Shown here piece after piece: positions 63,453 to 64,000 of a stretch of DNA of 64,000 nucleotides. The number at the start of each line of letters is the position of its first letter. The stretch's first letter is position 1. The DNA comes from Sarcocystis neurona. Lineage: Eukaryota; Apicomplexa; Conoidasida; Eucoccidiorida; Sarcocystidae. The notes under the pieces were generated by a model. The model searched no databases and was not told the DNA's origin. It worked only from the letters and a program-made list of their open reading frames with translations. Location: NCBI GenBank assembly GCA_000727475.1, contig KL647316.1, positions 311,623-375,622 on the forward strand, given 5' to 3'. The position numbers were made by a program, and so were the translations under genes.

Positions 63453-64000
63453 TCAGTCGAAGTCGGAAAGGTTTCTGAGTTTGCAGCAGGACGTCCGGGC
63501 TGTCCACAGAGAGAAACGGCGCAGATGGTCTGGGGTTGTCTCACGCCAACTCGGGCGCAGACATCGAGAAGGGGAGACACGGCGGACGGAAGAGAAGGCA
63601 AGACAGAAGAAGCAGGGGCATGCAGAAGCAGCTACCTGTGCGTGACGTAGTCCTGCGGCCGCCACGTGGTTGCTGCTCAGATACAGGGCGCAGTTCAGAC
63701 GAAATGCGAAGGAAGCCGTGCGCTGAAATGCAGCAAACGGAAGAGAAAGGTCGTGCCTGAGGATCCATTGGTGCCTGCCGCTGCAGCTGCTCTTGTCCCT
63801 GCTGCAGCTGTTGCCATGATCGCCCTCGCTCCGCTTCTCCCTGCTGTTGCTGCTCTTGCCGTGCTGGGTCGTAGTGTCGCTGTTGCTGCTGACGCTGGTG
63901 GTGGCACACCTGTCGTCGTTGTTCGTCTTGTTGCTGTTGCCGCCGACGGTCCTGATGTTGCTGAGCCTGGTCGCTGGGCTTCTGTCTTGGCAGGTGGTGC
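63453..64000 (-). CDS. Gln-rich protein, last two exons, 5' part beyond right edge
   Basis: The minus frame is open from the window edge to a donor CACAG|GTAGC at 63636. It is Gln/Arg-rich (QQHQDRRRQQQQDEQRR) and then well mixed (MDPQARPFSSVCCISAHGF, RISSELRPVSEQQ). The last exon 63499-63453 follows acceptor CTCTGTGGACAG and joins in phase to read ARTSCCKLRNLSDFD and a stop. The intron is 136 nt. Because the frame runs off the edge, the protein length is unknown. No domain recognised. Confidence 0.55.
   Translation of the reverse strand, partial: TTCQDRSPATRLSNIRTVGGNSNKTNNDDRCATTSVSSNSDTTTQHGKSSNSREKRSEGDHGNSCSRDKSSCSGRHQWILRHDLSLPFAAFQRTASFAFRLNCALYLSSNHVAAAGLRHAQVAASACPCFFCLAFSSVRRVSPSRCLRPSWRETTPDHLRRFSLWTARTSCCKLRNLSDFD

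Noticed and set aside
1..64000. CRISPR arrays, insertion sequences, rRNA or tRNA genes, telomeric AAACCCT arrays
   Set aside because: None seen on either strand by eye. The periodic repeats are triplet arrays, microsatellites and short minisatellites without spacer-repeat structure.

Overview
The window looks like draft nuclear DNA of a coccidian apicomplexan, most likely an Eimeria species (E. tenella-like). The reasons are dense CAG/CTG triplet arrays coding runs of Ala, Gln and Ser, many TA and GATA-type microsatellites in introns and spacers, intron-rich genes on both strands with ordinary GT-AG sites, one N gap, and alternation of repeat-rich and repeat-poor blocks as described for Eimeria chromosomes. 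I see no bacterial, phage, CRISPR, rRNA or tRNA features.

Layout. 1-10.3 kb is repeat-rich and holds a minus-strand TauE/SafE-family membrane transporter, running off the left edge, and a minus-strand Ala-rich secretory-pathway protein. 10.3-15.1 kb is repeat-poor, with a small two-exon plus-strand gene and a perfect 57-bp tandem duplication. 15.1-41.5 kb is repeat-rich: a fragmentary plus-strand gene (15.1-17.5), minus-strand exons of Ala/Gln-rich proteins (18-25.7), a roughly 2,000-residue minus-strand protein (30-36 kb), a plus-strand five-exon type II membrane protein (37.2-38.8) and a convergent minus-strand polytopic membrane protein (39-40.9). 41.5-48.3 kb is the second repeat-poor block, with a few plausible exons only. 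48.3-64 kb is repeat-rich again and almost all genes read leftward: an Ala-rich protein (49.1-52.8), a Ser/Arg then Gln/Glu-rich protein (53.4-55.3), a multi-exon gene (55.8-58.1), a beta-propeller-like gene (58.3-59.8), an Ala-rich gene beyond the gap (60.7-62.3), and a Gln-rich gene running off the right edge.

Most proteins cannot be named: conserved islands are short and lie between homopolymer runs. The one family call I trust is TauE/SafE. Gene models rest on reading frame, splice-site sequence, phase agreement, and the observation that in well-supported genes the triplet arrays are read as Ala, Gln or Ser rather than Leu or Cys. I found no evidence that the genes form one pathway. Coordinates of exon ends are hand-counted and may be off by a few bases.
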